A stretch of DNA of 64,000 nucleotides, taken from NCBI GenBank assembly GCA_023151115.1, contig JAKLJP010000039.1, positions 3,016 to 67,015 of the forward strand, in the 5' to 3' direction. Each line of letters starts with the position of its first letter. The first letter of the stretch is position 1. Below, piece after piece: positions 52,980 through 62,215 of this stretch. This stretch comes from Anaerolineae bacterium. GTDB lineage: Bacteria > Chloroflexota > Anaerolineae > 4572-78 > J111. Both the position numbers and the translations under genes were made by a program. The notes beneath the pieces are model-generated. The model was given only the letters and a program-made list of their open reading frames with translations, did not search any database and was not told the DNA's origin.

Positions 52980-53816
52980 ATGCAAAAAAAAATCGTTGTT
53001 ACCGGCGGCAGCGGTAAGGCGGGCCGGGCGGTTGTGCGCGAGCTGCTTGAACACAATTATGAGGTCTTGAATGTAGACGTAGCGCCCCCGCGAGAAGCAC
53101 TGGCTCCTTTTCTGAAGGTTGACCTGACCGACCTGGGCCAGACCTTCGAGACGCTGCAAGGAGCCGACGGCGTTATCCACCTGGCCGCTATCCCGGCCCC
53201 CGGTCAAGCGACCCCGGAAGTCACCTTTCGAGTCAATATGGCCAGCACCTATAATATTTTTAGCGCGGCTACCAGCCTGGGCTTACAGCGAGTCGTTTGG
53301 GCTTCGAGCGAAACGACGCTGGGCCTGCCTTTCGACAGAGAGCAGCCGGTTTATGCCCCCATTGATGAAGCCCATCCGCTCTATCCGGAAACGAGTTACG
53401 CTCTCTCCAAGGTTTTGAGCGAGGAAATGGCCCGCCAGTTCAACCGCTGGAGTGGTCTACCCTTTGTGGGGCTGCGCTTCTCCAACATTATGGAGCCGGA
53501 AGATTACCAACGCTTTCCCGGCTTTTGGAACAATCCCCGCCTGCGTAAATGGAATCTGTGGGGCTATGTGGACGCGCGGGATGTCGCCCAGGGCTGCCGC
53601 CTGGGTTTGGAGGCGGACATCCAAGGCGCAGAAGCCTTCATCATCGCCGCCGCCGACACGGTGATGAACCGGCCCAACCGCGAATTAATGGCCGAGATCT
53701 TTCCGCACGTGCCGCTGCGAGAGGGCACGGGTGAGTTTGAGACCCTGCTCTCTATTGCCAAAGCGCGTAAACTGCTGGGGTATGCTCCCAAATATTCCTG
53801 GCGGGATCAATTATGA
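52980..53816 (+). CDS. NAD-dependent epimerase/dehydratase (extended SDR, uronate-dehydrogenase-like)
   Basis: 278 residues. Rossmann motif VTGGSGKAGRAVV (GxxGxxG) at the N-terminus, LAAIPAPGQAT, and the catalytic pair YALSK (YxxxK). The short length and the motif WASSETTLGLP resemble uronate dehydrogenases and small sugar epimerases, which oxidise or isomerise free or nucleotide-free sugars. AGGAGA precedes ATG 52980. Its place between two GH4 genes suggests it processes a sugar they release. The product of a uronate dehydrogenase would be a lactone, which would fit the lactonase at 39539 (inference). Confidence 0.82.
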   Translation: MQKKIVVTGGSGKAGRAVVRELLEHNYEVLNVDVAPPREALAPFLKVDLTDLGQTFETLQGADGVIHLAAIPAPGQATPEVTFRVNMASTYNIFSAATSLGLQRVVWASSETTLGLPFDREQPVYAPIDEAHPLYPETSYALSKVLSEEMARQFNRWSGLPFVGLRFSNIMEPEDYQRFPGFWNNPRLRKWNLWGYVDARDVAQGCRLGLEADIQGAEAFIIAAADTVMNRPNRELMAEIFPHVPLREGTGEFETLLSIAKARKLLGYAPKYSWRDQL

Positions 53817-53840
53817 CTTAACCTGATTTTGGAATTAGCT

Positions 53841-53972
53841 CGAAAATCATCCTGAGTAGGCCGAAGGCCGTATCGAAGGGTGATTTTCGGCTTTTTGTCG
53901 CATCCTGAGTAGCCCGGAGCAAAGCGAGGGGCGTATCGAAGCTGCGTCCTGAGCTTGTCGAAGGGGGTGCGA
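53841..53972. repeat. Palindromic CCTGAG...TATCGAAGG repeats
   Basis: Unit 1 (53841-53889) has arms CGAAAATCATCC and GGGTGATTTTCG and is almost the same as 41748-41807. Unit 2 (53898-53972) contains CATCCTGAG, CGTATCGAAG and the motif GTCCTGAGCTTGTCGAAGG. No gene. Confidence 0.8.
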
Positions 53973-54018
53973 TTTACCGGAACTTCGAATTCAGGTGACT
54001 TAGCGAAAGGTCTAATTA

Positions 54019-55449
54019 ATGCCAAAAATTACCTTCATCGGCGCCGGCAGCACCATCTTTGCCCAAAAATTAATGGGTGATATCCTCAGTTTTCCCGAAC
54101 TGGCCGAGTCTACCATCAGCCTGTTCGACATTGACCCTGAGCGCCTGCGAACCTCAGAGATTGTGGCCTATAAAGTGGCCGCCGAACTGGAGGCGCAGCC
54201 AACCATTGAAGCCACCACCGACCGCCGTGCGGCGCTCGCCGGGGCTGATTACGCTATCTGTATGATCCAGGTCGGCGGTTACAGGCCGGGCACGGTGCTC
54301 GACTTTGAAATTCCCAAAAAGTATGGTCTCCGCCAGACCATTGCCGATACCCTCGGCATCGGCGGGATCATGCGCGGCCTGCGAACCATCCCCGTTCTGT
54401 TAGACATGTGCCGCGATATGGAAGAGGTCTGCCCTGAGGTCACTTTTTTAAATTACGTCAACCCCATGGCTATGAACTGTTGGGCTATCCACCGCGTCAG
54501 CAAGATCAAAACGGTGGGGCTGTGTCACAGCGTACAGGGGACGGCCAATGAACTGGCCCACGATATCGGCGTACCGCTCCAAGAGATTAATTACCTCTGC
54601 GCCGGTATCAACCACATGGCCTTCTATCTAAAGTTTGAGCGGGAGGGGCAAGACCTTTACCCTTTATTGCGTCAGGTGGTGGCTGAAGGACGGGCGCCGG
54701 CCTGGAACCGCGTCCGCTATGAGGTCTTGACCCATCTCGGTTACTTTGTGACCGAATCCAGCGAACATTTCAGCGAATATGTGCCCTGGTTCATCAAGCG
54801 CGACCGGCCCGATTTGATTGAACAGTTCAATATCCCGCTTGACGAATATATCTGGCGCTGCGAGCAGCAGCTTGGCGGCTGGGAGCAGCTTCGGGCGGCG
54901 ATGGAAGACCCTGATCCGCATGCCCTGAGCCGGTTCGAGCGGAGCTATCGCCAAGAGCGGCTGGACCATCTCGACCAACACGATCCCTGGCACGCCGCTC
55001 AATTGCGCCGCTGGTGGACTAACGACGAGGAAGAGTCGGGCGAGAATAGCCAGACCCGCCGCCGCTCCCACGAGTACGGCTCGTACATCATTCACTCTCT
55101 GGAAACCGGCCAACCGCAGGTGATTTATGGCAATGTGAGCAATGAGGGTTTGATTGATAATTTGCCCCAGGGCTGCTGCGTGGAGGTACCCTGCCTGGTG
55201 GACAAAAATGGCATCCAGCCGACCCGCATCGGCAGCCTGCCGCCGCAGTTGGCCGCGTTGATGCAAACCAATATCAATGTCCAGGCCCTCACCGTCGAGG
55301 CAGCTTTGACCGGCAAGCGTGAACACATCTACCACGCGGCCATGCTGGACCCGCACACCGCCGCCGAACTGGACCTGAGCCAGATTCGAGCGATGGTAGA
55401 CGAACTGCTGGTCGCCCATGCTCAATGGCTGCCGCAGTTCCAAATATAA
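54019..55449 (+). CDS. Glycoside hydrolase family 4 enzyme, second paralogue
   Basis: 476 residues. The same GH4 framework as the gene at 51483 is present: KITFIGAGSTIFAQKLMGDIL, ADTLGIGGIMRGLRTIPV, NYVNPMAMNCWAI, the metal-binding Cys in GLCHSVQGT, CAGINHMAFY and the C-terminal NLPQGCCVEVPC. It differs by an insertion of about 30 residues around 290-350 (ending in WWTNDEEESGE). It is probably a glycosidase with a different linkage or sugar specificity from its neighbour. AAAGG precedes ATG 54019. The TIM-barrel isomerase gene starts one base after its stop, implying coupling. Confidence 0.9.
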   Translation: MPKITFIGAGSTIFAQKLMGDILSFPELAESTISLFDIDPERLRTSEIVAYKVAAELEAQPTIEATTDRRAALAGADYAICMIQVGGYRPGTVLDFEIPKKYGLRQTIADTLGIGGIMRGLRTIPVLLDMCRDMEEVCPEVTFLNYVNPMAMNCWAIHRVSKIKTVGLCHSVQGTANELAHDIGVPLQEINYLCAGINHMAFYLKFEREGQDLYPLLRQVVAEGRAPAWNRVRYEVLTHLGYFVTESSEHFSEYVPWFIKRDRPDLIEQFNIPLDEYIWRCEQQLGGWEQLRAAMEDPDPHALSRFERSYRQERLDHLDQHDPWHAAQLRRWWTNDEEESGENSQTRRRSHEYGSYIIHSLETGQPQVIYGNVSNEGLIDNLPQGCCVEVPCLVDKNGIQPTRIGSLPPQLAALMQTNINVQALTVEAALTGKREHIYHAAMLDPHTAAELDLSQIRAMVDELLVAHAQWLPQFQI

Positions 55450-55450
55450 A

Positions 55451-56284
55451 ATGACAGCCAGTCCGCTGCTCGATACCTCGCGTCTCTGCGTGCATACCAT
55501 CACCACCCAACCCTGGCCTGTTGAAGAGGCCATTGAGCGCTATGTTCAGGCCGGGGTGGCCGGGATGACCGTCTGGCGGCAAGCCCTAACCGGGCGCGAC
55601 CCGAACAAGGTGGGTGAACAGATTCGCGCCGCCGGTCTAACCATCGTTTCACTCTGCCGGGGTGGTTTCTTTCCCGCCCCTGACCTGGCTGGCCGGCAGG
55701 CGGCTGTCGCCGACAACCGCCGGGCGATAGAGGAAGCTGCCGCCCTGGGCGCGCCGCTGGTGGTGCTGGTTTGCGGGGCTGTCCCCGGCCAACCGCTTGA
55801 AGAGTCGCGCCGCCAAATCAAAGAGGGTATCATGGCTGTCCTGCCCGACGCAGAGCGGTATGGGGTCAGGCTGGCAGTCGAACCGCTCCACCCGATGTAT
55901 GCCGACTCGCGTTCGGCGATTAACACTCTGGCTCAGGCCAACGATATCTGCGCGGAACTGGCTTCGCCCCTGGTGGGGGTTGCCGTGGATGTTTATCATC
56001 TGTGGTGGGATCCGCATCTGGAAGCCGAAATTCGGCGTTGCGGCCAGGCCGGACGCCTGTTTGCTTTTCACGTAAGCGATTGGAAAACGCCGACCGAGGA
56101 TTTGCTCAACGACCGGGGTTTGATGGGCGAGGGCTGTATTCCTATTCGCCAGATTCGGGGCTGGGTGGAAGAGGCCGGCTTTAGCGGCTTCAACGAGGTT
56201 GAAATTTTTTCCAACAAATATTGGGCCATGGACCAGCAGGAGTTTCTGCAAGCCATCAAAACGGCCTACCTGAGTTATGTTTGA
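55451..56284 (+). CDS. Sugar-phosphate isomerase/epimerase-like TIM-barrel protein (AP-endonuclease 2 fold)
   Basis: 277 residues. The xylose-isomerase-like TIM barrel is shown by VSLCRGGFF, the metal-binding Glu in LAVEPLHPMYAD, DVYHLWWDP, FHVSDWK and the C-terminal EVEIFSN. Members isomerise or epimerise sugars and keto-sugars or cleave 3-keto-glycosides. Start: ATG 55451, one base after the GH4 stop. The coupling to GH4 favours a role in the same sugar route; the exact reaction is not determined. Confidence 0.8.
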   Translation: MTASPLLDTSRLCVHTITTQPWPVEEAIERYVQAGVAGMTVWRQALTGRDPNKVGEQIRAAGLTIVSLCRGGFFPAPDLAGRQAAVADNRRAIEEAAALGAPLVVLVCGAVPGQPLEESRRQIKEGIMAVLPDAERYGVRLAVEPLHPMYADSRSAINTLAQANDICAELASPLVGVAVDVYHLWWDPHLEAEIRRCGQAGRLFAFHVSDWKTPTEDLLNDRGLMGEGCIPIRQIRGWVEEAGFSGFNEVEIFSNKYWAMDQQEFLQAIKTAYLSYV

Positions 56285-56419
56285 CCCATCCAGTCCTGTA
56301 GCCCGGTGATTCATCGCCGGGCGAATACCGAGAAACAGCAGGTAGTGAGGTTAAAATACTTTACATAAAAAGTAATATTATCGAAGTAGCTACGAAAATT
56401 TTATCACGGATATAATTCT

Positions 56420-57592
56420 ATGAAAGAACACAAAATCGGCCTTATTATGAACGGCGTCACCGGGCGGATGGGGGCCAACCAGCACCTGGCTCGCTCGATT
56501 ATGGCGATTATCAAAGAGGGCGGCCTTAAAATCAGCCCCGGCGAAGTGATTGTGCCGGAGCCTATCCTGGTGGGCCGCAACGAGCACAAGCTGCGGGCGC
56601 TGGCGGTCGAGCATGGTCTGACCCGCTACACTACCGACCTGGACGCCTGCCTGTCAGACCCGGCTTACCCGGTCTACTTTGACGCTCAACTGACCGGCCT
56701 GCGGGTCGAAGCGGTGCGTAAGGCCATTGCCGCCGGCAAGGCGATCTATTGTGAAAAGCCGGTGGCCGATACCCTGGCCGACGCCCTGACCCTCTGCCGT
56801 GAAGCGGAGGCGGCTCAGGTGAAAAATGGGGTGGTGCAGGACAAGCTGTTTCTGCCGGGGTTGTTGAAATTAAAATACCTGCTGGACACCAACTTTTTTG
56901 GCCGCGTTCTGTCTGTGCGGGGCGAGTTTGGCTACTGGGTTTTTGACGGCAAAAGCCAGCCATGCCAGCGGCCCTCGTGGAATTATAAAAAAGAGGAAGG
57001 TGGGAGTATTATTGTAGATATGTTCTGCCACTGGCGCTACGTGATTGACAACTTGTTCGGACCCATCAAGTCGCTCTCCTGCCTGGGGGCCAGGCATATT
57101 GACCGGCGGGTGGACGAAGCGGGGCAGGAATACGCCTGCACCGCCGACGACGCCGCCTACGGCACCTTTGAACTGGCCAACGGCATTATTTGTCACTTTA
57201 ACTCCTCCTGGGCCGTCCGTGTCCGGCGCGACGATTTGCTGACTTTACAGGTGGATGGTACTCAGGGCAGCGCCGTAGCCGGCTTGCGCGATTGCGTCAT
57301 CCAGCACGAAAGTATGACCCCCCGGCCCGTCTGGAACCCGGATGTAGACAGTCCCATTGACTTCTATGCCGGTTGGACGCGTTTGCCCAACAATAGAGTT
57401 TACGATAATGCTTTCAAAGTGCAGTGGGAACTGTTTCTCAAGCATGTCATTTACGATACCCCTTTCCCCTGGAATCTGCGCGAAGGAGCCAAAGGCGTCC
57501 AACTGGCCGAACTCGCCCTGCAAAGTTGGGCCAACCGGTGCTGGGTAGAGGTGCCGCCGCTAGCTACCTACAGCGAGGACACGAGGCTGTGA
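56420..57592 (+). CDS. Gfo/Idh/MocA family oxidoreductase
   Basis: 390 residues. The Rossmann-type N-terminus (IGLIMNGVTGRMGANQHLARSI) and the catalytic EKP motif in AIYCEKPVADT identify the family, which oxidises or reduces sugars with NAD(P). The C-terminal domain shows the usual large beta sheet and the metal-free active-site region around DMFCHWRYVIDNLF. The N-terminal glycine-rich region is longer than usual. The gap before it (56285-56419) contains only a small GCCCGG/CCGGGC hairpin. It is one of four family members in this cluster. Confidence 0.85.
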   Translation: MKEHKIGLIMNGVTGRMGANQHLARSIMAIIKEGGLKISPGEVIVPEPILVGRNEHKLRALAVEHGLTRYTTDLDACLSDPAYPVYFDAQLTGLRVEAVRKAIAAGKAIYCEKPVADTLADALTLCREAEAAQVKNGVVQDKLFLPGLLKLKYLLDTNFFGRVLSVRGEFGYWVFDGKSQPCQRPSWNYKKEEGGSIIVDMFCHWRYVIDNLFGPIKSLSCLGARHIDRRVDEAGQEYACTADDAAYGTFELANGIICHFNSSWAVRVRRDDLLTLQVDGTQGSAVAGLRDCVIQHESMTPRPVWNPDVDSPIDFYAGWTRLPNNRVYDNAFKVQWELFLKHVIYDTPFPWNLREGAKGVQLAELALQSWANRCWVEVPPLATYSEDTRL

Positions 57593-57650
57593 AGGATTTT
57601 TTCATCGGCTTCATCTCGTCGGGCATATCGCCAGTAAGAGAAATATTTTC

Positions 57651-57672
57651 TGACTACTGACTACTGATTACT
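57651..57672. repeat. Three 7-nt units (TGACTAC type)
   Basis: TGACTAC, TGACTAC, TGATTAC run in series, 20 bases before the next gene. No complementary arm is visible nearby. Same 7-nt period as the other intergenic repeats. Confidence 0.7.
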
Positions 57673-57691
57673 ATTTTAAAAGGAGCAAACC

Positions 57692-58699
57692 ATGCAATAC
57701 CGTTTTCTGGGCAACACCGGCTTAAAAGTAAGCGAACTTTGTCTGGGAGCGATGACCTTTGGCCGCGAGGCCGATGAAGCAATCAGCCGCCGCATCCTCG
57801 ACCGTTTTGTCGAAGCGGGTGGGAATTTTATTGATACCGCCGATGTCTATACTCAAGGCGCTTCCGAGGAAATTGTTGGGCGTTGGCTGCAGGGCAAGAA
57901 TCGCGATGATTTTATTATCGCTACCAAAGTCCGCTTCCCCATGGGCCAGGGACCCAACGATGTCGGCCTTAGCCGCAAACATATTTTGGCCGGAGTGGAG
58001 GCCAGCCTGCGCCGCCTGGGGACCGATTATATTGACCTGTACCAGGTTCACTGCTGGGATGGGGCCACGCCGCTGACCGAAACCCTGAGCACCCTCAACG
58101 ATTTAGTCCGCAGTGGCAAGGTTCGCTATCTGGGGGCCAGCAACTACAGCGGCTGGCAGTTACAAAAGGCCATTGACCTGAGCCGGGGTATGGGCTGGGA
58201 AGCCTTCACCTGCTTGCAGCCGTTGTACAATTTGCTCGACCGCTCCCTGGAATGGGAACTACTGCCTGTCTGTCAGAATGAAGGCTTGGGCATCATCCCC
58301 TGGAGTCCTCTGCGCGGCGGCTGGTTGAGCGGCAAATTCCGGCGGGGCATGAGCGCGCCGCCGGAAGGGACGCGGGTCAAGATGGCCGAAGAACAGGGCT
58401 GGAGCGAATCGTGGAGCGCCTACAACAACGAGCATACCTGGAGCGTGCTCGATGCGCTCTTCGCGGTGGCCGAGGAAGCAGGTAAAAGTCCGGCCCAGGT
58501 AGCTATCAATTGGCTGCTGCAACGACCCGGCGTGACCGCTCCCATCATCGGGGCGCGCAACATGGAGCAGTTGGAAAGTAACCTGGGCGCTGCCGGTTGG
58601 TCTCTCAGCGATGAACACCTGGCCCGGCTCAGCCAGGCCGGCGACCAGCCCTTGCCTTACCCCTACGACTTTATTCTTGGCGCTCAGCAGCGCCGCTGA
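57692..58699 (+). CDS. Aldo/keto reductase
   Basis: 335 residues. The AKR barrel shows [22 protein letters not shown], the catalytic Asp and Tyr in [15 protein letters not shown], Lys in IIATKVRFP and His in YQVHCWDG, with the NADPH-binding ending [14 protein letters not shown]. It reduces carbonyls or oxidises alcohols with NADP. AAAGGAG precedes ATG 57692. It sits among sugar oxidoreductases and probably acts on a sugar-derived carbonyl. Confidence 0.92.
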   Translation: MQYRFLGNTGLKVSELCLGAMTFGREADEAISRRILDRFVEAGGNFIDTADVYTQGASEEIVGRWLQGKNRDDFIIATKVRFPMGQGPNDVGLSRKHILAGVEASLRRLGTDYIDLYQVHCWDGATPLTETLSTLNDLVRSGKVRYLGASNYSGWQLQKAIDLSRGMGWEAFTCLQPLYNLLDRSLEWELLPVCQNEGLGIIPWSPLRGGWLSGKFRRGMSAPPEGTRVKMAEEQGWSESWSAYNNEHTWSVLDALFAVAEEAGKSPAQVAINWLLQRPGVTAPIIGARNMEQLESNLGAAGWSLSDEHLARLSQAGDQPLPYPYDFILGAQQRR

Positions 58700-58719
58700 A
58701 TTTTAGCAGCGAGGTACCT

Positions 58720-59748
58720 ATGAGTCTACCTAAACTTCGCTTTGGCGTGATTGGCCTTAATCACAACCACATCTACGGCCAAAGTAATTTGTTGCTGCGG
58801 GCCGGGGCAGAATTGGTTTCGTTTTACGCCGCCGAGCCGGAACTGGCCGGCCCGTTTGCCAAGACTTATCCCCAAGCCCGGCAGGCCGGCAGCGCCGAGG
58901 AAATCCTGGCCGACGAGTCGCTTCAACTCATCATCAGCGCCGCCATCGCCAATGAGCGCGCCCCGCTCGGCATCGCCGTGATGCAGCATGGCAAAGATTT
59001 TATGAGCGACAAGCCCGGCTTCACCAGTCTTGACCAACTGGCCGCAGCCCGCCGGGTACAGGCCGAAACCGGGCGCATCTATTCCATCTGCTTCAGCGAG
59101 CGTTTTGAAAATCCGGCCACCGTCAAAGCCGTCGAACTGGTTCAGGCCGGGGCGATTGGCCGGGTGGTCCAGACGATTGGCCTGGGGCCGCACCGGACCA
59201 ACCTGCCCAGCCGCCCCGCCTGGTTTTTTCGCCGGGCGCAGTACGGCGGTATTCTGACCGACATCGGCTCGCATCAGGTGGACCAGTTTCTCACCTTCAC
59301 CGGCTCTACCCAGGCCGAGGTGGTGGCGGCGCAGGTGGCTAATTACAAACACCCGCAGTACCCGGAACTGGAAGATTTCGGCGATCTGGTGCTGCGAGGC
59401 AACGGGGGGACCGGCTATATTCGGGTGGATTGGTACACCCCCGACGGCCTGGACACCTGGGGTGATGGTCGCCTGACCATTTTGGGCACCGAAGGGTACA
59501 TTGAACTACGCAAATATTGCGACCTGGCCGGGCGGCCCGGCGGCAATCATCTCTTTCTGGTTGACGGCAGCGGCGTCCACTATTTTGACTGCGCCAAGCT
59601 CGACCTGCCCTATGGCCGCCAATTAATCAGCGATATCTTTAACCGCACCGAAACCGCCATGACCCAGGCCCACTGTTTTTTGGTTTCCGAACTCAGCCTG
59701 ACCGCCCAGGCTCAGGCGCAAAGATTGGGGAATTTGAAAAATGACTAA
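58720..59748 (+). CDS. Gfo/Idh/MocA family oxidoreductase
   Basis: 342 residues. N-terminus RFGVIGLNHNHIYGQSNLLL. The usual EKP is DKP here (FMSDKPGFTSL), with the Lys kept. The C-terminal domain has DIGSHQVDQFLTF, the family's His-containing active-site motif. GAGGT precedes ATG 58720, and the 3' end overlaps the next Gfo gene by 8 bases, so the pair is coupled and may make a hetero-oligomer or catalyse sequential steps. Confidence 0.87.
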   Translation: MSLPKLRFGVIGLNHNHIYGQSNLLLRAGAELVSFYAAEPELAGPFAKTYPQARQAGSAEEILADESLQLIISAAIANERAPLGIAVMQHGKDFMSDKPGFTSLDQLAAARRVQAETGRIYSICFSERFENPATVKAVELVQAGAIGRVVQTIGLGPHRTNLPSRPAWFFRRAQYGGILTDIGSHQVDQFLTFTGSTQAEVVAAQVANYKHPQYPELEDFGDLVLRGNGGTGYIRVDWYTPDGLDTWGDGRLTILGTEGYIELRKYCDLAGRPGGNHLFLVDGSGVHYFDCAKLDLPYGRQLISDIFNRTETAMTQAHCFLVSELSLTAQAQAQRLGNLKND

Positions 59749-60817
59749 AAAATTACAAGTTGGCATTGTCGGCGGGGGAATTGGCAGTTACCACATCCGC
59801 GCCTTTCAGACGTTGCCAGACCAATTTGAGATTGTGGCTATTTGTGATATTGACGAAGCCAGAGCCAAAAGCCTGGCCGAAACCTATCATATTCCGCACG
59901 TGGCCACCAGCCTCACCGACCTGTGCCGGTTAAGCGAGTTGGACGTGGTGGACCTATGCACCCCGCCCTATCTCCATTTTACCCAGGTTCAGGAAGTGGT
60001 GGCTGCCGGCAAACATGTTATCCTGGAAAAGCCGCACGTCGGCTCGCTGCAAGAAGTTGACCGTTTGCTAGCCCTGGAAGCAGAATCGAGCCGGCGGATT
60101 ATGCCAATTTTTCAATATCGCTATGGGCATGGATTACAAAAGCTCAAGCTGCTCATCGAAGCCGGTCTGGCCGGGCGCGCTTATCTGACCACCGTTGAAA
60201 CATCCTGGCGGCGCGGAAATGATTACTACGCTGTTCCGTGGCGAGGCAAATGGGCTACAGAATTGGGCGGCGTGCTTACTTCAATGGCCATTCACGCCCA
60301 TGATTTGCTCTATTATGTCCTGGGGCCGGTCAAAAGTGTCTTTGCCCGCGCCAAAACTCTGGTCAATCCGATAGAAGTGGACGATTGTGTGTCCGCCTCG
60401 TTAGAGATGGCCGATGGCTCCCTGGCTTCGTTGTCGGCCACCACCGGCTCGCCGGCCCAAATCAGCCGGCATCGCTTTTGTTTTAGCCAGCTCACCGCCG
60501 AGAGCAACACCCAACCCTATACCAATACCGCCGATCCCTGGATCTTCACCGGCGACTCGCCGGAAATTCAGGCCCAGATCGAAACTGCCCTGGCCGGTTT
60601 CAAACCGCTGCCCGAAGGCTACGCCGGGCAGTTTTATCGCTATCATCAAGCTCTCAGTGACAACACCGAACTCCCCGTTACGCTGGCTGACGCTCGCGTA
60701 GCCCTCGAACTGCTCACCGCCCTCTACCATTCCGCCGATACAGGTCAGGCGGTGGAATTACCCATCGCTAACGATCATCCCAAATATGCCGGCTGGCAGC
60801 CAAAACAGAACAAGTAG
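59741..60817 (+). CDS. Gfo/Idh/MocA family oxidoreductase
   Basis: 358 residues. The Rossmann loop QVGIVGGGIGSYHIRAFQ and the EKP motif (VILEKPHVGSL) are intact. The C-terminal domain has MAIHAHDLLYYVLGPVK in the active-site position. It starts 8 bases before the end of the preceding paralogue (translational coupling). The substrate is unknown; sugar or keto-sugar is expected from the family and context. Confidence 0.9.
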   Translation: MTKKLQVGIVGGGIGSYHIRAFQTLPDQFEIVAICDIDEARAKSLAETYHIPHVATSLTDLCRLSELDVVDLCTPPYLHFTQVQEVVAAGKHVILEKPHVGSLQEVDRLLALEAESSRRIMPIFQYRYGHGLQKLKLLIEAGLAGRAYLTTVETSWRRGNDYYAVPWRGKWATELGGVLTSMAIHAHDLLYYVLGPVKSVFARAKTLVNPIEVDDCVSASLEMADGSLASLSATTGSPAQISRHRFCFSQLTAESNTQPYTNTADPWIFTGDSPEIQAQIETALAGFKPLPEGYAGQFYRYHQALSDNTELPVTLADARVALELLTALYHSADTGQAVELPIANDHPKYAGWQPKQNK

Positions 60818-60943
60818 CAGGGTCGCAAGTCACAAGGTAGCAAGTCGCAGGGTAACATAGGTGGGTTTCAATTGGGTTGTTCACGAACTAATGCACACTA
60901 CTGATGATGAAAACGGAGTCCAAAAGCATAGCTTTTGGACTCC
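60814..60943. repeat. Heptamer units and GGAGTCC hairpin element, copy 2
   Basis: 60814-60855 carries drifting 7-nt units (GTAGCAG, GGTCGCA, AGTCACA and so on) starting at the stop codon of the upstream gene. 60898-60943 is a second copy of the element at 52849. Its hairpin has a perfect 13-bp stem (GGAGTCCAAAAGC, loop ATA). The next start codon is 29 bases downstream. Confidence 0.85.
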
Positions 60944-60971
60944 TACAGGGCTAATTTTTTAGGAGACCCTC

Positions 60972-62192
60972 ATGGTTGAACAAAAACAAATCGGTATCGG
61001 CATCATTGGCGCCGGCTTTCTGGCCGAAACTCGCGCCCGTTGTTATGCCCAGGTCAGTGGTTATCATGCCCGGCTGGTGGCGGTTGCGGCGCGTACCGAG
61101 GCCAACGCGGCCAGCTATGCTCAACGTCACAGCGTCCCCAAGAGCTTCACCGACTACCAGGAGTTGCTGGCCCTGCCTGAAGTTGACATGGTTGATTTAT
61201 GCGTTCCCAATCACCTGCACCGGCCCATTGCCGAAGCCGCCGCCGCGGCGGGCAAGCACATTGTCTGCACCAAACCGCTCACCGCTTATGTGGGGCAAGA
61301 TTTACCGGCCGGGGCCGGCGATCAGGAAATCGCCCAGGTAGACCGCCGTCACATGCTGGCTGTTGCCACCGCAGATGCGCAGGCCATGGTCGAGGCGGCC
61401 CGCCGGGCCGGGGTGTACCTGATGTATGGCGAAAACTGGATTTACGCCCCGGCCATCACCCGCGCCGCCGGTTTAATCAAGGCTTCCGGGGGCGCCATTT
61501 TGGAGATGCGCGGCGGCGAGTGTCACAGCGGCTCGCACTCACCCTACTCCAAAATTTGGCGTTACACCGGCGGCGGCGCTTTGCTGCGCTTGGGGGCGCA
61601 CCCCATTGGGGCGATGCTTTACCTCAAGCAGCAGGAAGGGCTGGCCCGCACCGGGCAGCCCTTCCGGCCGGTCGCAGTCAGCGCCGAAGTTGGCGACCTG
61701 AGCCGCATTCCCGGTGTGGGTGAGGCCGAAAAACCCTGGATTGTGACCGGCTGGCAGGATGTCGAGAATTGGGCGGCGCTCATCCTCACCTTCGACGATG
61801 GCAGCCGGGCGGTGGTCTATGCTTCGGACGCGGTGCTGGGCGGGATGGAGAGCCGTTTGGAAATCTTTTTGTCGAACAGCCAGTTCAAGTGTAACCTCAG
61901 CCCCCATAACATGGTCCAGGCTTATGCCCCTCACCCGGACATTTTTGGAACGGAATACATCATGGAAAAAGCCAGCACCGGCGCCGGCTGGAGTACCCCT
62001 CTGCCCAATGAGGATTGGAGTTCCGGTCACCTGGCCATGTGCCAGGATTTTGTGGCCGCCGTAGCCGAGAACCGCCCGGCCCAATCTGACGGCAACCTGG
62101 GACTGGAGGTCATCCAGGTAGTTTATGCGGCCTATGTGGCTGCGGTCACCGGCCAAAGAGTCGAGATTAATAGACCAGAGCCGAATATTTAG
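60972..62192 (+). CDS. Gfo/Idh/MocA family oxidoreductase
   Basis: 406 residues. N-terminus GIGIIGAGFLAETRARCYAQV. The EKP position reads TKP (IVCTKPLTAYV), keeping the Lys. After it comes an insertion of about 25 residues (GQDLPAGAGDQEIAQVDRRH) absent from the paralogues. The active-site helix shows LLRLGAHPIGAMLYL. AGGAG precedes ATG 60972. It is the longest of the four family members, consistent with a different step or substrate. Confidence 0.88.
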   Translation: MVEQKQIGIGIIGAGFLAETRARCYAQVSGYHARLVAVAARTEANAASYAQRHSVPKSFTDYQELLALPEVDMVDLCVPNHLHRPIAEAAAAAGKHIVCTKPLTAYVGQDLPAGAGDQEIAQVDRRHMLAVATADAQAMVEAARRAGVYLMYGENWIYAPAITRAAGLIKASGGAILEMRGGECHSGSHSPYSKIWRYTGGGALLRLGAHPIGAMLYLKQQEGLARTGQPFRPVAVSAEVGDLSRIPGVGEAEKPWIVTGWQDVENWAALILTFDDGSRAVVYASDAVLGGMESRLEIFLSNSQFKCNLSPHNMVQAYAPHPDIFGTEYIMEKASTGAGWSTPLPNEDWSSGHLAMCQDFVAAVAENRPAQSDGNLGLEVIQVVYAAYVAAVTGQRVEINRPEPNI

Positions 62193-62215
62193 GCGTGTTC
62201 ACGAACCTGCAAAAA

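Noticed and set aside
56297..56322. Terminator after the TIM-barrel isomerase gene
   Set aside because: The GCCCGG/CCGGGC hairpin is not followed by a T-tract and could as well be a small dispersed palindrome.
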